A stretch of DNA of 64,000 nt from Cephalotus follicularis (GCA_001972305.1 BDDD01001767.1:62001-126000); one strand, 5' to 3'. Positions 46,849 through 58,496 are shown, numbered from the stretch's first letter. Made by a program: numbers and translations. Notes: a model not told the origin generated them from the sequence alone.

Positions 46849-47497
46849 ATGTCTATCAGCGCCGCAATTGCTAAAGTCTTAGAGACTGAAAAACTGATTG
46901 GGCCAAATCTCCTTGATTGGCAGCATAATCTGCTCCTAATTTTAGGGAGTTTAAAGATTTCTCATGTTATGATTGAGAAAACCCCGGTATTAGGTACCAA
47001 CCTGTCAGAGGACCACAAAGCTTTGGTGGCCAAGTGGTGGTTTGACAATGACCAAGGACGTTACCTAGCAATTGAAGGCATGATGCCTGAATTGCAAAGG
47101 CAATGCGAGCATTTACAACCCTTACGTGCCACACTGTTGCAACTCAAGGAGTTGTATGGCACACAATCTGGGACTGATGAGGTAGATTTTGACCTTGATG
47201 GGTTGGAATCGTCTGTAAAGCCTTTTCCATTTTATGGAACCACCTATGGGATGGGTAATTCCAAGGGTAAGACCCTAATGGAGAGGCCGCTTGGTCGAGG
47301 GGGTGCTGCTAAGAATAGGATACAGCGGCTTAAGAGGAAGAGGGCTTGCTTCTTTTGTGAAAAGTTAGGACATTGGAAAAAGGACTGTGAGGAGTTTCTT
47401 GCTTTCACAGCTGGCGTCTCAGGTTTAGGTACTTACATGATTGAGCTTCATGTAGCTTCTAATATTAGTTCTACTCGGGTGTTAAACACTGGTTGCG
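46849..47497 (+). pseudogene. Copia gag, region 2, cut by Element E
   Basis: Opens MSISAAIAKVLETEKLIGPN and is open for 216 codons. Core: LLDWQHNLLLILGSLKISH, AKWWFDNDQGRYLAIEG. The zinc knuckle CFFCEKLGHWKKDC is complete, unlike region 1. The open frame reaches the DTGC-like start of protease (LNTGCV) where Element E begins at 47498; sequence resumes at 53185. Asp to Asn at the protease site is visible (NTGC). Confidence 0.88.
47493..47497. repeat. Target-site duplication of Element E (TTGCG / TTGTG)
   Basis: TTGCG precedes the LTR at 47498 and TTGTG follows at 53185-53189. The uninterrupted region 1 reads TTGTG at this place, so the left copy has undergone one T to C change. Confidence 0.8.
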
Positions 47498-49250
47498 TGT
47501 GACAACTCGAATTCCCTTTCTGTACTGTTCAGGCGTATACAGTACTGTATTGAACTGTATTGGATGGTATTGAACAGAGATATTCCTATACCTATTGTTA
47601 TTGTATCGATATATGCATGTATAGTTGGGATTTTGGGTTGAGTTTAAGAGAATAGGCCGGACTGACTATATAAGTCAAGTTCCTTGACCATTTCTCTCAT
47701 TCCACACATTTCCCATTCTTCTCTCTCTCTTTCTCTATCCTTCTCCCTCTGGACCAGCCTCCATCCCCTTCTTAATGCTCCGGATTTGCTGCTCCATCGA
47801 CAAGTAGAGATCGCAAGTCGCCTTCTTGCAGATTGAACAACATAGCAGCCGATTCTTGAGGGTTTCCACCCATTGATCGATCGTTAGCTCAACTTTTGAA
47901 GCTTCGTTAAAGGTAGGACTTCCCTACTTGAATTGCCTATTGCTTAATTGCATGATTGATTGAATTGCAAGATTGATTGAGTGATTGAATAATTGTATGG
48001 TATAGAATTGAAAAAACTAGGGTTTTTATTGATTTCCTTGATCTAATCGATCTAGAAGGTTTTAAACTGAAATTTGAAGGTTGTAACAAATTTTACTAAC
48101 CTTAAATGATTGATTTTAACCCTTAGTTTTCAAAGAATGGTTTTAAATTGGATTTTGACTTGAGATTGACCACTTTTCTGCACAAAAATCGACCCTGCCC
48201 AGCAAAGACATCGACCCCAGCCCATAGAGGTCGATGTCTTTCGCTTTAGAATGTTGTGTCCTTGATTTCGCAGCAAAGACATCGACGTCTTTGCTTTGAG
48301 ATGTCTTCTCCCCAGGAAAGACATCGATGCTGAATATCGATGCGCATTACTAGGCTACTTTTATTGAATCGCGTCAATATCTTTGTTCAAAGACATCGAC
48401 GTCCTTCGGCCAGATCTCTATACAAATAGAGAAAGATCTATGAGTTTTAGACCTGATCAGTCTGAGAACCCTAGATAGATCTCCCACCCTTTTTGAAGGA
48501 TTACCTTTGTAGGATTGATCATTATTACATATTTACATCGTACTGACCCGGTCGCATCCTCTATAGGATATGATTGATTGATTGGGTGTTTAATACACAA
48601 CCACTGAGTGTCTGCCATTGATTGATTGTTATAGATCCTATCCATATGCTCTGTTATGGGCCAGTGTCATACGGATAGTCCGATCGCTAATTGTATTCAT
48701 GAATTTGTCATGTCATGCTTTGATATTGTACACCGCACATTCATCTTGCATAGACTGCCACTGATATTGCACATTGTACATGCATACACGTTGCATGAGG
48801 TTTCTGCTTAGCCAGTGTGGCTAACCCCATCCTTCGAGGTGGGGCTGTGTTATACATTTTTGTGTGCGACATAGGTAGGGTAGTAGGTAGCAGCAGACAG
48901 AAGGACTGAAGACTCGGTTTGGTCGCACGGCTGCTTGGGTACCGCTGAGCTGGTGGTGAGATATTGTAGTGAAAAGATTGAATGTATTGTTTTGAAATGA
49001 CTGCTATCGTATTGTAAAAGATTGGTATTGTAGAGCACTGCTTTGTATTGTATCGAATGACTGATATGGTATTGTAACAGAACTTGTATTTTATTGCATC
49101 GTATGGATGGATGGATTATTGTGTTGTACCTTCCGCATATTGTAAAGTTTTAAGTTTTTCGTATTTTTATATTGCTAGTCCCGACCACTGTATTGTATAT
49201 TGGATTGAGAGTAATGCCACGTGTCCGTTCTGCGGGCGAGGGGTGTTACT
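47498..49250 (+). repeat. Element E 5' LTR (1,753 bp, internally deleted)
   Basis: Likely TATA box CTATATAAG near 47667. Palindrome array at about 48175-48405 (for example the AAAGACATCGACGTCTTT copy at 48275-48292). Relative to the 3' LTR it lacks about 720 bp, joined at ATAGAGAAAG/ATCTATGAG near 48440. It ends GGGTGTTACT, with the expected terminal A changed to T, followed by PBS TGGTATCAGAGAC (49254). Confidence 0.85.
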
Positions 49251-49428
49251 AAGTGGTATCAGAGACACTGGTTGGCCTGCTAGCTAAGTATATTAATGCG
49301 TTGATTGAGATTGATTGAATGGAATTGCATGATATATGTTCCTACTTATTCATGCCATTGTTTATTGGAAAAGTGATTGATATTGGAATTGAAACTGATT
49401 GCATCTGATCATCCCATTGTTGTCTTTT

Positions 49429-50901
49429 ATGGCAATGGATAATAGAGGAAGTCATGGCCGACGGGGTGGAAGGAATGCTCCTGCACTTGCCCCTGCCCCT
49501 GCGCCTGTTGATGATGAACCGGCTCATGATAACATCTTTCCAGAGTATGATCCTAATGCTCCACCAGCCGGGGCTGACCCTGAGGTTTGGAGACAGTTGT
49601 GTGCCACCATGGCACATATGCATACTCTGATGGGACGCCGACAGGCTAGAGCTGAACGTAGACCAAGGAGAGAAGACATGTTGAGCCGCTTCTTAAAGTT
49701 ACAGCCTCCAGCATTTGTAGGACTCCCCGACCCTACCCTTGCTGAGTCTTGGCTAACTCAATTGGAGAAGGTCTTTGAGGTCATCGGATGTGATGATGAA
49801 CAGAAAATGGTATTGGCAGTGTATATGCTTCAAGGAGAAGCCGAGCATTGGTGGGCTATGGTTAACACCGATTGGAGAAGAAATGGTACAGTCCACTCTT
49901 GGGATGCCTTCAAAGGAGAATTCAATGCAAGGTACTGTCCTCAGGTAAAGACAGACAGAAGAAAAATTGAATTTGCTAACTTGGTACAGGGAAGTATGAC
50001 AGTTGTTGAGTATGAGGCGAGGTTCATGCAATTAGCCCGAGCTGCCCCGTGCTTAGTGGAAGGCCAAGAGCATAGAGCAAAGAAGTTCCTTCGGGGACTG
50101 GGATTGGATTTGAGGAGACATTTGACTCCCTTGGGATTAACCTCCCTATCGGATATTTCTTCCCGGGCTATGCAGCTTGAGGACATTGCAGCTGAGACTA
50201 AACTGATGAGAGATATGGCCCGCACCAAGCCTGCTCCTTCTTGGCAGGGTGGTAGTGACAGTGGCAGTGCAAAGTCACAGAAGACTGATAGTAGCCCCTC
50301 TACTGGTTCTCAGGGTAGCAATCAGGATAGCGAGAACCTATCCCATTCTCAAAGGAGAAATAGATCAAGGAACGCACATCGTGGAGACCGATCTACAGCT
50401 CCTAGTCAGGGTACACCTTCCAGATTTTCTAGAAGTGATGATCAAAGTGCTTTGGTTCCTTGTGTGCATTGTCAGAAAACCAACCATACTTCTGAGAATT
50501 GTAGGTGGTTTTTGGGTCTTTGCTTGGGTTGTGGTAGCTCCGACCACATTGCTAGAGATTGTCCTCGGAGTTCTGGTCCTAGAGGAGTGGATCAGATACA
50601 GCGGTCACTGCCTCTACAGGGACCGACTACCAGTATACCGTTTTCTTCCCGTGGGACTTCGCAGTCCAGAGGGAAACAGCCTATGAGTCCTGCTCTGATA
50701 GTTCAGGCTAGAGTTTTTACTATAGAACCGAGTGCTGCAGCAGGGTCTGATGTTGTGATTGGAGGTACTATTCGACTCTTCCAGCTCCCTGCACGAGTGC
50801 TGTATTGGACGGTATTGAACAGAGGTATTCCTATACCTATTATTATTGTATCGATTATATGCATGTATAGCCGGGATTTTGGGCTGAGTTTCAGAGAATA
50901 G
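49429..50901 (+). CDS. Element E gag, open, fused to LTR sequence
   Basis: I start at MAMDNRGSHGRRGGRNAPA, because the ATG is followed by gag-like sequence; an upstream in-frame ATG at 49399 adds ten residues. Capsid: DMLSRFLKLQPPAFVGLPD, LQGEAEHWWAMVNTDW, FNARYCPQVKTDRRKI and KKFLRGLGLDLRRHL. Ser/Gln-rich linker, then two zinc knuckles, CVHCQKTNHTSENC and CLGCGSSDHIARDC. There are no stops over about 456 codons. The frame reaches the start of protease (VVIGGTIRLFQLPARVL), where a deletion joins it to LTR sequence, adding some 35 foreign residues before TAG. It could still make Gag, so mobilisation in trans is conceivable. Confidence 0.85.
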   Translation: MAMDNRGSHGRRGGRNAPALAPAPAPVDDEPAHDNIFPEYDPNAPPAGADPEVWRQLCATMAHMHTLMGRRQARAERRPRREDMLSRFLKLQPPAFVGLPDPTLAESWLTQLEKVFEVIGCDDEQKMVLAVYMLQGEAEHWWAMVNTDWRRNGTVHSWDAFKGEFNARYCPQVKTDRRKIEFANLVQGSMTVVEYEARFMQLARAAPCLVEGQEHRAKKFLRGLGLDLRRHLTPLGLTSLSDISSRAMQLEDIAAETKLMRDMARTKPAPSWQGGSDSGSAKSQKTDSSPSTGSQGSNQDSENLSHSQRRNRSRNAHRGDRSTAPSQGTPSRFSRSDDQSALVPCVHCQKTNHTSENCRWFLGLCLGCGSSDHIARDCPRSSGPRGVDQIQRSLPLQGPTTSIPFSSRGTSQSRGKQPMSPALIVQARVFTIEPSAAAGSDVVIGGTIRLFQLPARVLYWTVLNRGIPIPIIIVSIICMYSRDFGLSFRE

Positions 50902-53184
50902 GCCAAACTGACTTTATAAGTCAAGTTCTTAACCATTTCTCTCATTCCACACATTTCCCATTCTTCTCCCCCTCTCTCTATCCTTCTCCCTCTGGAGCAG
51001 CCTCCATCCCCTTCTTGCAGCTCCAGATTTGCTGCTCCATCGACAAGTAGAGATTGCAAGTTGCCTTCTTACGGATTGAACAACATAGCAGCCGATTCTT
51101 GAGGGTTTCCAGCCATTGATCGATCGTTAGCTCAACTTTTGAAGCTTCGTTAAAGGTATGACTTCCCTACTTGAATTGCCTATTGCTTAATTGCATTATT
51201 GATTGAGTGATTGAGTGATTGAATGGTATAGAATTGAAAAACTAGGGTTTTTATTGATTTCCTTGATCTAGCCGATCTAGAAGGTTTTAAACTGAAATTT
51301 GAAGGTTGTAACAAGTTTTACTAACCTTAAATGATTGATTTTAACCCTTAGTTTTCAAAGAATGGCTTTAAATTGGATTTTGACTTGAGATTGGCCACTT
51401 TTCTGCACAAAAATCAACCCTGCCCAGCAAAGACATCGACCCCAGCCCATGGACGTCGATGTTTTTCGCTTTAGAATGTTGTATCCTTGATTCCGCAGCA
51501 AACATCATCGATGTCTTTCAAAGACATCGACGTCTTTGCTTTGAGATGTCTTCTCCCCAGGAAAGACATCGATGCTGAACATCGATGCTCATTCCCAGGC
51601 TACTTTTATTGAAACGCGTCGACGACTTTGTTAAAAGATATCGACGTCCTTTGGCCAGATCTCTATACAAATAGAGAAAGACATCGATATCTTTCAAAGA
51701 TGTCGATGTCCTTCCATAGTTTTCAAGGAATACCCTGGTACGCATCGATGTCTTTGGCCAAGGACATCGACGCCTTTCGGGCTGAATGGAACTTTGAACT
51801 GTTTAAAGCTTGTTTTCAACCCTTTTTTTTATTGTCACTTGACTGGAGCCCCACATGAGGTATTCAAGTGTTTGAAACATAGTTTTCTACAGTTTTTAAA
51901 GATTGAATTCTTAGAATGATGGTTAAGTAATAGGCGACGACCCAGGGACTTTCGTGGGCCGAATAGATGTTCTTTCCTATTTCGTCGACTCGATCGTCAC
52001 CATCTAGCGGCTTCTGATTGATTGACTGTTTGCTTGGGTCATAAGTGTCGTGAGTCTAAGTTCGGAACGTTGGATGCACATTCTCATTCCTTCGATTAGA
52101 CATCACCACTTAATGACCTTGTTTTGACATTGCACTGAAAGATTGATTGATTGTATTGTATGGATCCTATGGAGCGACCTTATGATTCGTGTTGGCATGT
52201 TAGATTGTTGACTCTGTCCACCTATTCTGTCGATCGTTTCATTTATTGTACTGTATTGTCGTGTTGACGAGCACTATTGATTGATTGACGATTGATGCTC
52301 CCTTGAGGGCCGTAGCTCCCTAACGGTAACTGTAGCTCCCTCGGTTGTAGCTCATCGAGAGTGTATTGACGCAGCCATAGGCTGGAAGATCTATGAGTTC
52401 CAGACCTGATCAGTCTGAGAAACATAGATAGATCTCCCACCCTTTTTGAATGACTACCTTTCGTGGGATTGATCATTGTTACATATTGACATCGTACTGA
52501 CCCGGTCGCATGCTCTATAGGATATGATTGATTGATTGAGTGTTTAATAAACCACCACTGAGTGTTGGATCCTATCCATATGCTCTGTTATGGGCCAGTG
52601 TCATACGGATAGTCCGATCGCTCATTGTATTCATGCATTTGCCATGTCATGCATTGATATTGTACATCGCACATTGATATTGCATAGATTGCCCCTGATA
52701 TTGCACATTGTACATGCATAAACGCTGCATGAGGTTTCTGCTTAGCCAGTGTGGCTAACTCCATCCTTCGGGGTGGGGTTGTGTTGTACATTTTTGTGTG
52801 CGACATAGGTAGGGCAGCAGGTAGTAGCGGACAGAGGGAATGAAGACTCGGTTTGGCCACACGGCTGCTTGGGTACCGCAGAGATAGTGGTGAGATATTG
52901 TAGTGAAAGGATTGAATGTATTGTTTTGAAATGACTGCTGTCATATTGTAAAAGATTGGTATTGTAGAGCACTGCTTTGTATTGTATCGAATGACTGATA
53001 TGGTATTGTAACAGAACTTGTATTGTACTGCATCGTATGGATGGATGGATTATTGTGTTATACCTTCTCCACATTGTAAAGTTTTAAGTTTTTCGCATTT
53101 TTATATTGCTAGTCCCGACCACTGTATTGTATATTGGATTGAGAGCAATGTCACGTGTCCGTTCTGCGGGCGCGGGGTGTTACA
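50800..53184 (+). repeat. Element E 3' LTR (about 2,385 bp, lacking its first bases)
   Basis: Colinear with the 5' LTR from CTGTATTGGA onward, with about 720 bp extra (about 51680-52390). The extra segment includes more palindrome units and CCGTAGCTCCCT-type repeats near 52310-52350. Palindrome array at 51415-51780. Ends GCGGGGTGTTACA. Confidence 0.85.
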
Positions 53185-56100
53185 TTGTGGTACTAATATT
53201 TGCAATTCTTGGCAGAGTCTAAGAAGTCCAAGACAGCTTAGAGCTGAATAAGCAGTGGACCTATGACTGGGTGATGGATCAAGGATCATTACTAGAGTTG
53301 TAGGAATTTATGATTTACATTTGTCAAATGGTTTTGTAATAAGTTTGCATCCCTGTTATTTTGTTGAGAACTTAATATGGAACATTGTGAGTGTTTCGTA
53401 CCTTTATAAATTGGGCTTGAAGCTTAATTTTAATGTTTATGGTTCTTCTCTTTTGTCTAGTGACAAAAATATCATATGTGTGAGCCACGTTGATAATGGG
53501 ATTTATGTTTTAAATACTAATTACAAAATGGCATTGTCAATCGAGCAAGGAACTAAAAGACAAAGAGAGAATAATGAAATTAATCAATCCTATACTTGGC
53601 ACTGCAGATTGGATCATCCTAGTGAGGCAAGGATGTCAAAGTTGGTTGAGGATGGTCTTTTGGACATCCATGACTTTGAGTCATTTCCAACATGTGATCT
53701 TGTCTGCTTGGAAAAATGACCAAATCTCCTTTCTCCTATCAAGGAGAGAGGGCGGTGGATTTACTAGGTATAATCCACACCGACGTCTGTGGACCTATGT
53801 CTGTCAGTGTGCGAGGAGGATATCTTTACTTCATTACTTTTACCGATGATTTGTCACGGTATGGGTATGTGTTTCTGATGAGACAAAAATCAAATTCCTT
53901 TGAGAGGTTCAAGGAATTTAGAAATGAAGTAGAGCAGCAAACAGGTAAGCCCATTAAAACACTTCGATCAGATCAAGGGGGCGAGTACCTGTCTGCTGAG
54001 TTCCAGAATTATCTTAGAGATAATGGGTTTCTATCACGGTGGACCCCTCCAGGAACACTACAGGATAATGGTGTGTCCAAACAGAGGAATCAGACCTTAA
54101 TGAATATGGTCCGGTCCATAATGTCTTTTGCAGACCTCTTTACCTCTTTGTGGGGCTGTCTTTTACAGGATTCCTTCAAAATATGTTCCCTCTACTCCAT
54201 ACCAGGTATGGACAGGGAGGAAACCCGGCCTAAAACATTTGAGAGTTTGGGGCTGCCCAGCTTACGTTAGAATGTTGGAACCTGGTAAGCTGGAGGCACG
54301 ATCAGATCGGTGCCGGTTTGTGGGGTATCCAAAAGAAACAATGGGATATTATTTCTACCATCCCAACGAACAAAATGTGTTTGTTTCGCGTACTGCAGTT
54401 TTCCTGGAGAAGGAATACCTACTCGCAGGAAGTAGTGAGAGCAAAGTGGAACTCGAGGAGTTGCCATTGGGAGAAACACCGCAAAACGGAAAGGAACTAG
54501 AGGCTGGTACCTCTAGAGACACAGTTGGGATTAGATCCCAGCACTCCTCAAGTGAGGAGATCAGGCAAGGTTTCAACAGCGCCCGAGAGATGTGGTTTTC
54601 TCGTTGAAGGCACTGATGAACCCAACATCATTGAGGATGATGAGCCTGCCAGCTATCAGGAAGCAGTGCAAGGCACTGATTATGAAGCATGGTTAGATGC
54701 CATGAAATCCGAGATGGATTCCATGTACGCCAACCGAGTTTGGAACTTGATCGATGCTCCCAAGGGCATAGTGCTTATTGGTTACAAGTGGATCTTCAAG
54801 AAGAAGATGGCGCAGATGGAAAGATTGAGACATACAAAGAGCGATTGGTGGCGAAAGGGTATAGTCAGCGACATGGTGTCGATTGTACTGAGAATTTATC
54901 TCCAGTTGCAATGCTCAAATCCCTTCGAATGTTGCTTGCTATTGCTGCTCATTATGATTATGAGATATGGAAAATGGATGTCAAGACTGCGTTCTTAAAT
55001 GGACATCTTGAAGAGGACATTTATATGTCCCAACCTGAGGGGTTTACATCCACTGAATTTTCGCACATGGTGTGCAAGATTCAGAGGTCGATTTATGGCC
55101 TAAAGAAAGCATCTCGAAGCTGGAACATACGTTTTGATGAGGCGATCAAGTCTTTTGGCTTCATTAAAAAAGTAAATGAACCTTGTGTCTACCAGAAACA
55201 GGAATACTTAGGTATCACTTTCTTGGTGCTATACGTGGATGACATTCTAATCATTGAGAATGATGTAGGGATGTTGAAATCCGTGAAATGATGGCTAGCC
55301 AAGATTTCTCCATGGAGGATTTGGGAGAAGCGTCCTACATACTTGGTATAAAGATCTATAAAGATAGATCTAGTAGGTTTCTTGGGCTTTTCCAAAGCCA
55401 ATACATCAGCAAAGTGCTGAAACGATTCAGTATGGAGAATTCCAAACGGGGCTTATTGCCAATAGCCCATGCAATTCAACTTTCCAAGAAGATGTCCCCG
55501 CAGACATCTGAGGAGAGGACAATCATGAGTCGGATGCCCTATGCTTCAGTTGTGGGATCGATCATGTATGCCGTGCTGTGTATTAGGCCTAATGTCGCAC
55601 AAGCCTTGGGTATGGAAAGTCAATTTCAGTCCAATCCCGGTTTGAAACAGTGGGAAGTAGTCAAGGGGATCCTTAAGTACCTTAGGAGGACTCATGATGC
55701 CTTTTTGATCTACGATGGAGATAATGAGTTGAAGTTAGAGGGATACACTGATTCCAGTTTCAATAGTGATTCAGATGATCACAAATCAGTGTCGAGCTAT
55801 GTCCATATCCTGAATGGCGGTGCTGTGAGTTGGAGAAGCTCAAAATAGGAAACTACGGCAGACTCAACTAGGGAAGCTGAGTATATAGCAGCCTTAGATG
55901 CTGTAAAGGAAGGTGTTTGGATGCGTAAGTTCATAGCTGAACTTGGAGTGATTCCAACCATTAGTCGTCTGGTAGTCCTCTACTGTGACAATAATGGGGT
56001 TGTTGCACAAGCCAAGCAGCCCAGGTCCTACCAACGGTCCAAACATATCCAGTGGCGTTATCACTTGATCCGAGAGATCATTGACAAATGAGACATTGTA

Positions 56101-56225
56101 TTAGAGAGGGTTGCCTCAGAGGCAAATTTAGCAAACCCACTTACTAAAGATCTTAGTAGTAATGTGTTCGAGCGTCATCGGAGTGTGATGGGCTTGAACT
56201 ATAGGGTTTCCTGGCTTGAGGGCCA
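53185..56225 (+). pseudogene. Copia pol pseudogene, region 2 (resumes after Element E)
   Basis: Protease end, then CRLDHPSEARMSKLVEDG. A frameshift near 53700 precedes MTKSPFSYQGERAVDLLGI. The integrase core has HTDVCGPM and RSDQGGEYLSAEF. RT: a frameshift near 54830, SQPEGFTSTEFSHMVCKIQ, and an intact LYVDDILII (55232-55243 is Y-V-D-D). After a one-base break near 55285, GEASYILGIKIYKDRSS. RNase H: EGYTDSSFNSDSDDHKSVSS, then a TAG at 55846 replacing Gln. It is less damaged than region 1 but still dead. Confidence 0.85.
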
Positions 56226-56235
56226 AGTGGGAGAT
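56225..56235 (+). other. Polypurine tract of copia region 2
   Basis: AAGTGGGAGAT abuts LTR 3 at 56236. Its counterpart before LTR 2 has one purine-to-C change. Confidence 0.85.
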
Positions 56236-57566
56236 TGTTAGAGAGAGTGTGACCCGTCAAGCCACTAGGTGGTTGGATGTACTTGTACTCTGCTCATTAT
56301 ATATATAGTCTTGTTCTATTCATGTTACACTATTCAAAATGTATTTAATTATTGGCATAACTGTATATGTTTTATCACATAATCGAAGCATGATACTGCT
56401 TACATATATGGTGCACTGTCACATAAAAGGGTTTTTTGTCGAGCCAAGGGCTATGAGAGCGACTTCCTTATTCCCTGTGACTAGACTGTTCAAAGTAATA
56501 GGTTCATTTATTTAGGGCATTTGTGAACCGGACAGACTTGCCGTACTGTGCTTGCTCTTGCGAATGGGAGGGTGGAGTATCTCATTGCCACTTGGGTTGA
56601 ACCCTAAAGATAATGTGGGGTGCGTGCTGGGAACATGTACACTAAACTTGACCCACCATGGGATATCTATTTGGAAGGTCACATATTCTGTGTCAGTAGA
56701 GTTTCCCATCTTAGACAGCAGTGTATAGACTCTACGAGTCTAAAAAGTTCTTGATGGACTTGAATGATCCTTAGACCTGAGCGGCTACTGTGCATTGCAT
56801 AGAAACTGTTTGATTTTGATTTATGCCCTACCCAGTTCTTTCCCAGGACTGGAAAACAGGCAGCTTTTGGGTCTTGCAGGATTTATGTGAATGTAAGTGA
56901 GTGCGTAACAAGGAATCGTCACACCTGATGTGAGGGTGATTGGCTTTATAGTATCTGTATTCATTGTGGACTTTGAAATACTTAGCCAAGTTATGGCGAG
57001 CTGGAACCTAGGGTTTCCGGAAAGGCTTGTCGATAGTCATGATGGTTAAATACGGATTTATAGATAACTGCATATCTAAGGTTGACAAGTATCCTTACCC
57101 TAGGTCGTGATCGGAGTCGAGGATGACGAGGAATTATAGTACACGGTAACTGTTGTCAGGATAAAATATCGGATGTATCGAAAACGGGCTTAATTGTGGA
57201 AATTAATCAATGGATTAATTTATACACCTGGAATATGATAGTCATAGGTTCGGGGTCTTAAAAGTAGTCAAGGACTATTTATGGTAAGTTTACTTAAGAG
57301 CAAGACATCTTAGTAACACACCATCGTTGCCGATTAATTCCGAACTTTCAGGTCCCACCTCACGAGTATATGTATTAGATACATATATCGTATTGTTTTA
57401 TAACGTGTGATAGCACATGTTATTTCGTGGTGTATTAGTGATGTTACGTAACTTATTAGTTGACGTAATATACTAATATGATTTTGTTATTAATTAATAA
57501 TTAGATTATTAATTAACTTATTAAGTAATAAATAATAATTGGATTATTATTTATATCTCTCCTAAT
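56236..57566 (+). repeat. Copia LTR 3 (truncated after about 1,331 bp)
   Basis: Begins TGTTAGAGAGAGTGTGACCC and matches LTR 1 up to ATATCTCTCCTAAT. LTR 1 and LTR 2 continue AGG(C/T)TGCA, but here the sequence switches to TGGATTATATATATCC and then the Element C antisense gene. A deletion removed the last roughly 740 bp of the LTR and some of the flanking coding sequence. Confidence 0.88.
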
Positions 57567-58044
57567 TGGATTATATATATCCCTCAATGCATCTCCTTGT
57601 AAGCGCGGTTACTATTTCAAGTCACGCGTTGGTCTGACTAAGAAGTTATTGGTGGATCCTACAAAGTCCGTCAAAGGCCGGAGGGGGAGGTACTTCATTG
57701 TTAGGAATCTCCCCGGCTTCACTCCCTATCACTGGTGCGACTCATTGGATACCCAAAGCCTGTATCAAAGGGCAATTTTAACCGCAGAAGAGAAGGAAAA
57801 TCTCGCCAAGCTCTCAGTGCTGGAGCCAGAAGAGGTGAATTCTATCATATTCGAGAGTCGTCTGCGCCGTGACGGGTTGAGTATGTCACCTGGTCGGCGA
57901 GATGCTCTGGATGCAAAGAAGGAGATCCCAGTGGGGATAGAGAGAAAGGGGGTTCATAATAGCAGAGAAGAACCCATGGCTTCACCTATTAACGAGGGGA
58001 AAAGCTGTATTAAGCCTTCCTCACCTTCTCTGTTCCTAATGTGT
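57567..58044 (+). pseudogene. Element C antisense gene, continuation
   Basis: The frame resumes as SLNASPCKRGYYFKSRVGL, TKKLLVDPTKSVKGRRGRYF, NLPGFTPYHWCDSLD and LSVLEPEEVNSIIFESRL. It is colinear with 25784-25300 (minus) of Element B. A splice-donor-like AAAAGCT/GTATTAAG at about 58003 matches the Element B donor GAAAGCT/GTATAAAG, so intron 1 begins here. A copia LTR interrupts the intron at 58045. About 20 codons between this and 35452 are missing. Confidence 0.78.
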
Positions 58045-58496
58045 TGTTAGATTAGGGTGTCCCTGCAAGCCATGAGAAGGCTGCAGACATATGTACTTTA
58101 CATATGATACACTCTTGAATCGTACATTCTTAGTTCCATTCATGTTTTATTGTGCATATTAAGTAAATATTGGCATCTTGCTATATGTAGAATCCCAAAC
58201 CGTCTCTACGGATCAGTTGATCACCATGTCAACTGAATACACATATAGTGCCCTGTCGTTAGATGGGGGTACCTGAGAGGTTATGAGAATGAGATCCTTA
58301 CTTTCTTTTGACAAAAGTTCCAAGTCATAGGTTCACTTTCTTAGGGCAATTGATGAACTGCAAAAACTTGCCGTGTTATGCTTACTCCGAATGATAGAGG
58401 GGGATGGATCATCTCATTGCCATTTGGGTTTGTACCCTAAAGCTGATGTGGGGTGAGTGCAGAGGCACAACACTGAACCAACCCACCATAGGTTAT
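58045..58496 (+). repeat. Fragment of a second copia LTR family
   Basis: TGTTAGATTAGGGTGTCCCT begins a sequence with blocks shared with LTRs 1-3 (GTCATAGGTTCACTT, CATCTCATTGCCA, ACCCTAAAGCTGATGTGGGGTG) but diverged throughout. It is cut at 58496 by the Element D LTR, whose candidate duplicated site is GTTAT (58492-58496). Confidence 0.7.

Larger units (their letters stand above)
47498..53184 (+). mobile_element. Element E: gag-only deletion derivative of a Ty3/gypsy chromovirus
   Basis: A 5,687-bp insertion within copia region 2: LTR (47498-49250), PBS, an open gag, then a direct junction into the 3' LTR (about 50800-53184). All of protease onward, the PPT and the first roughly 60 bases of the 3' LTR are missing. 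Ends TGTGACAACTCG...GGTGTTACA. The insert interrupts an otherwise continuous copia gag-pol, so it is younger than the array. Confidence 0.88.
35453..57566 (+). mobile_element. Ty1/copia array: LTR-internal-LTR-internal-LTR
   Basis: Three LTRs of one family (35453-37516, 43011-45088, 56236-57566 truncated) alternate with two internal regions of about 5.5 kb each; the second also contains Element E. All components are in the same orientation. Integrase precedes RT in both copies, so it is Ty1/copia. Long LTRs and a 1.7-kb leader suggest an Angela/Tork-like group, but this is not established. Left flank is GGCGG (35448-35452). The right duplication is lost with the truncated LTR. Confidence 0.9.
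33976..58044 (-). mobile_element. Element C: Tat-type element (minus strand), fragmentary, interrupted by a copia array
   Basis: Left part: LTR 33976-34439, reverse-complement PPT region, and the antisense gene on the plus strand up to 35452. The copia array occupies 35453-57566. The antisense gene then continues at 57567-58044, where a second copia LTR cuts it off. The LTR shares blocks with the Element B LTR (such as CACTCCGATGCTTAAGTCAG against CCTCCGATGCTTAAGTCAG), so the families are related. Its gag-pol would lie beyond 58045 and is not seen. Confidence 0.7.
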
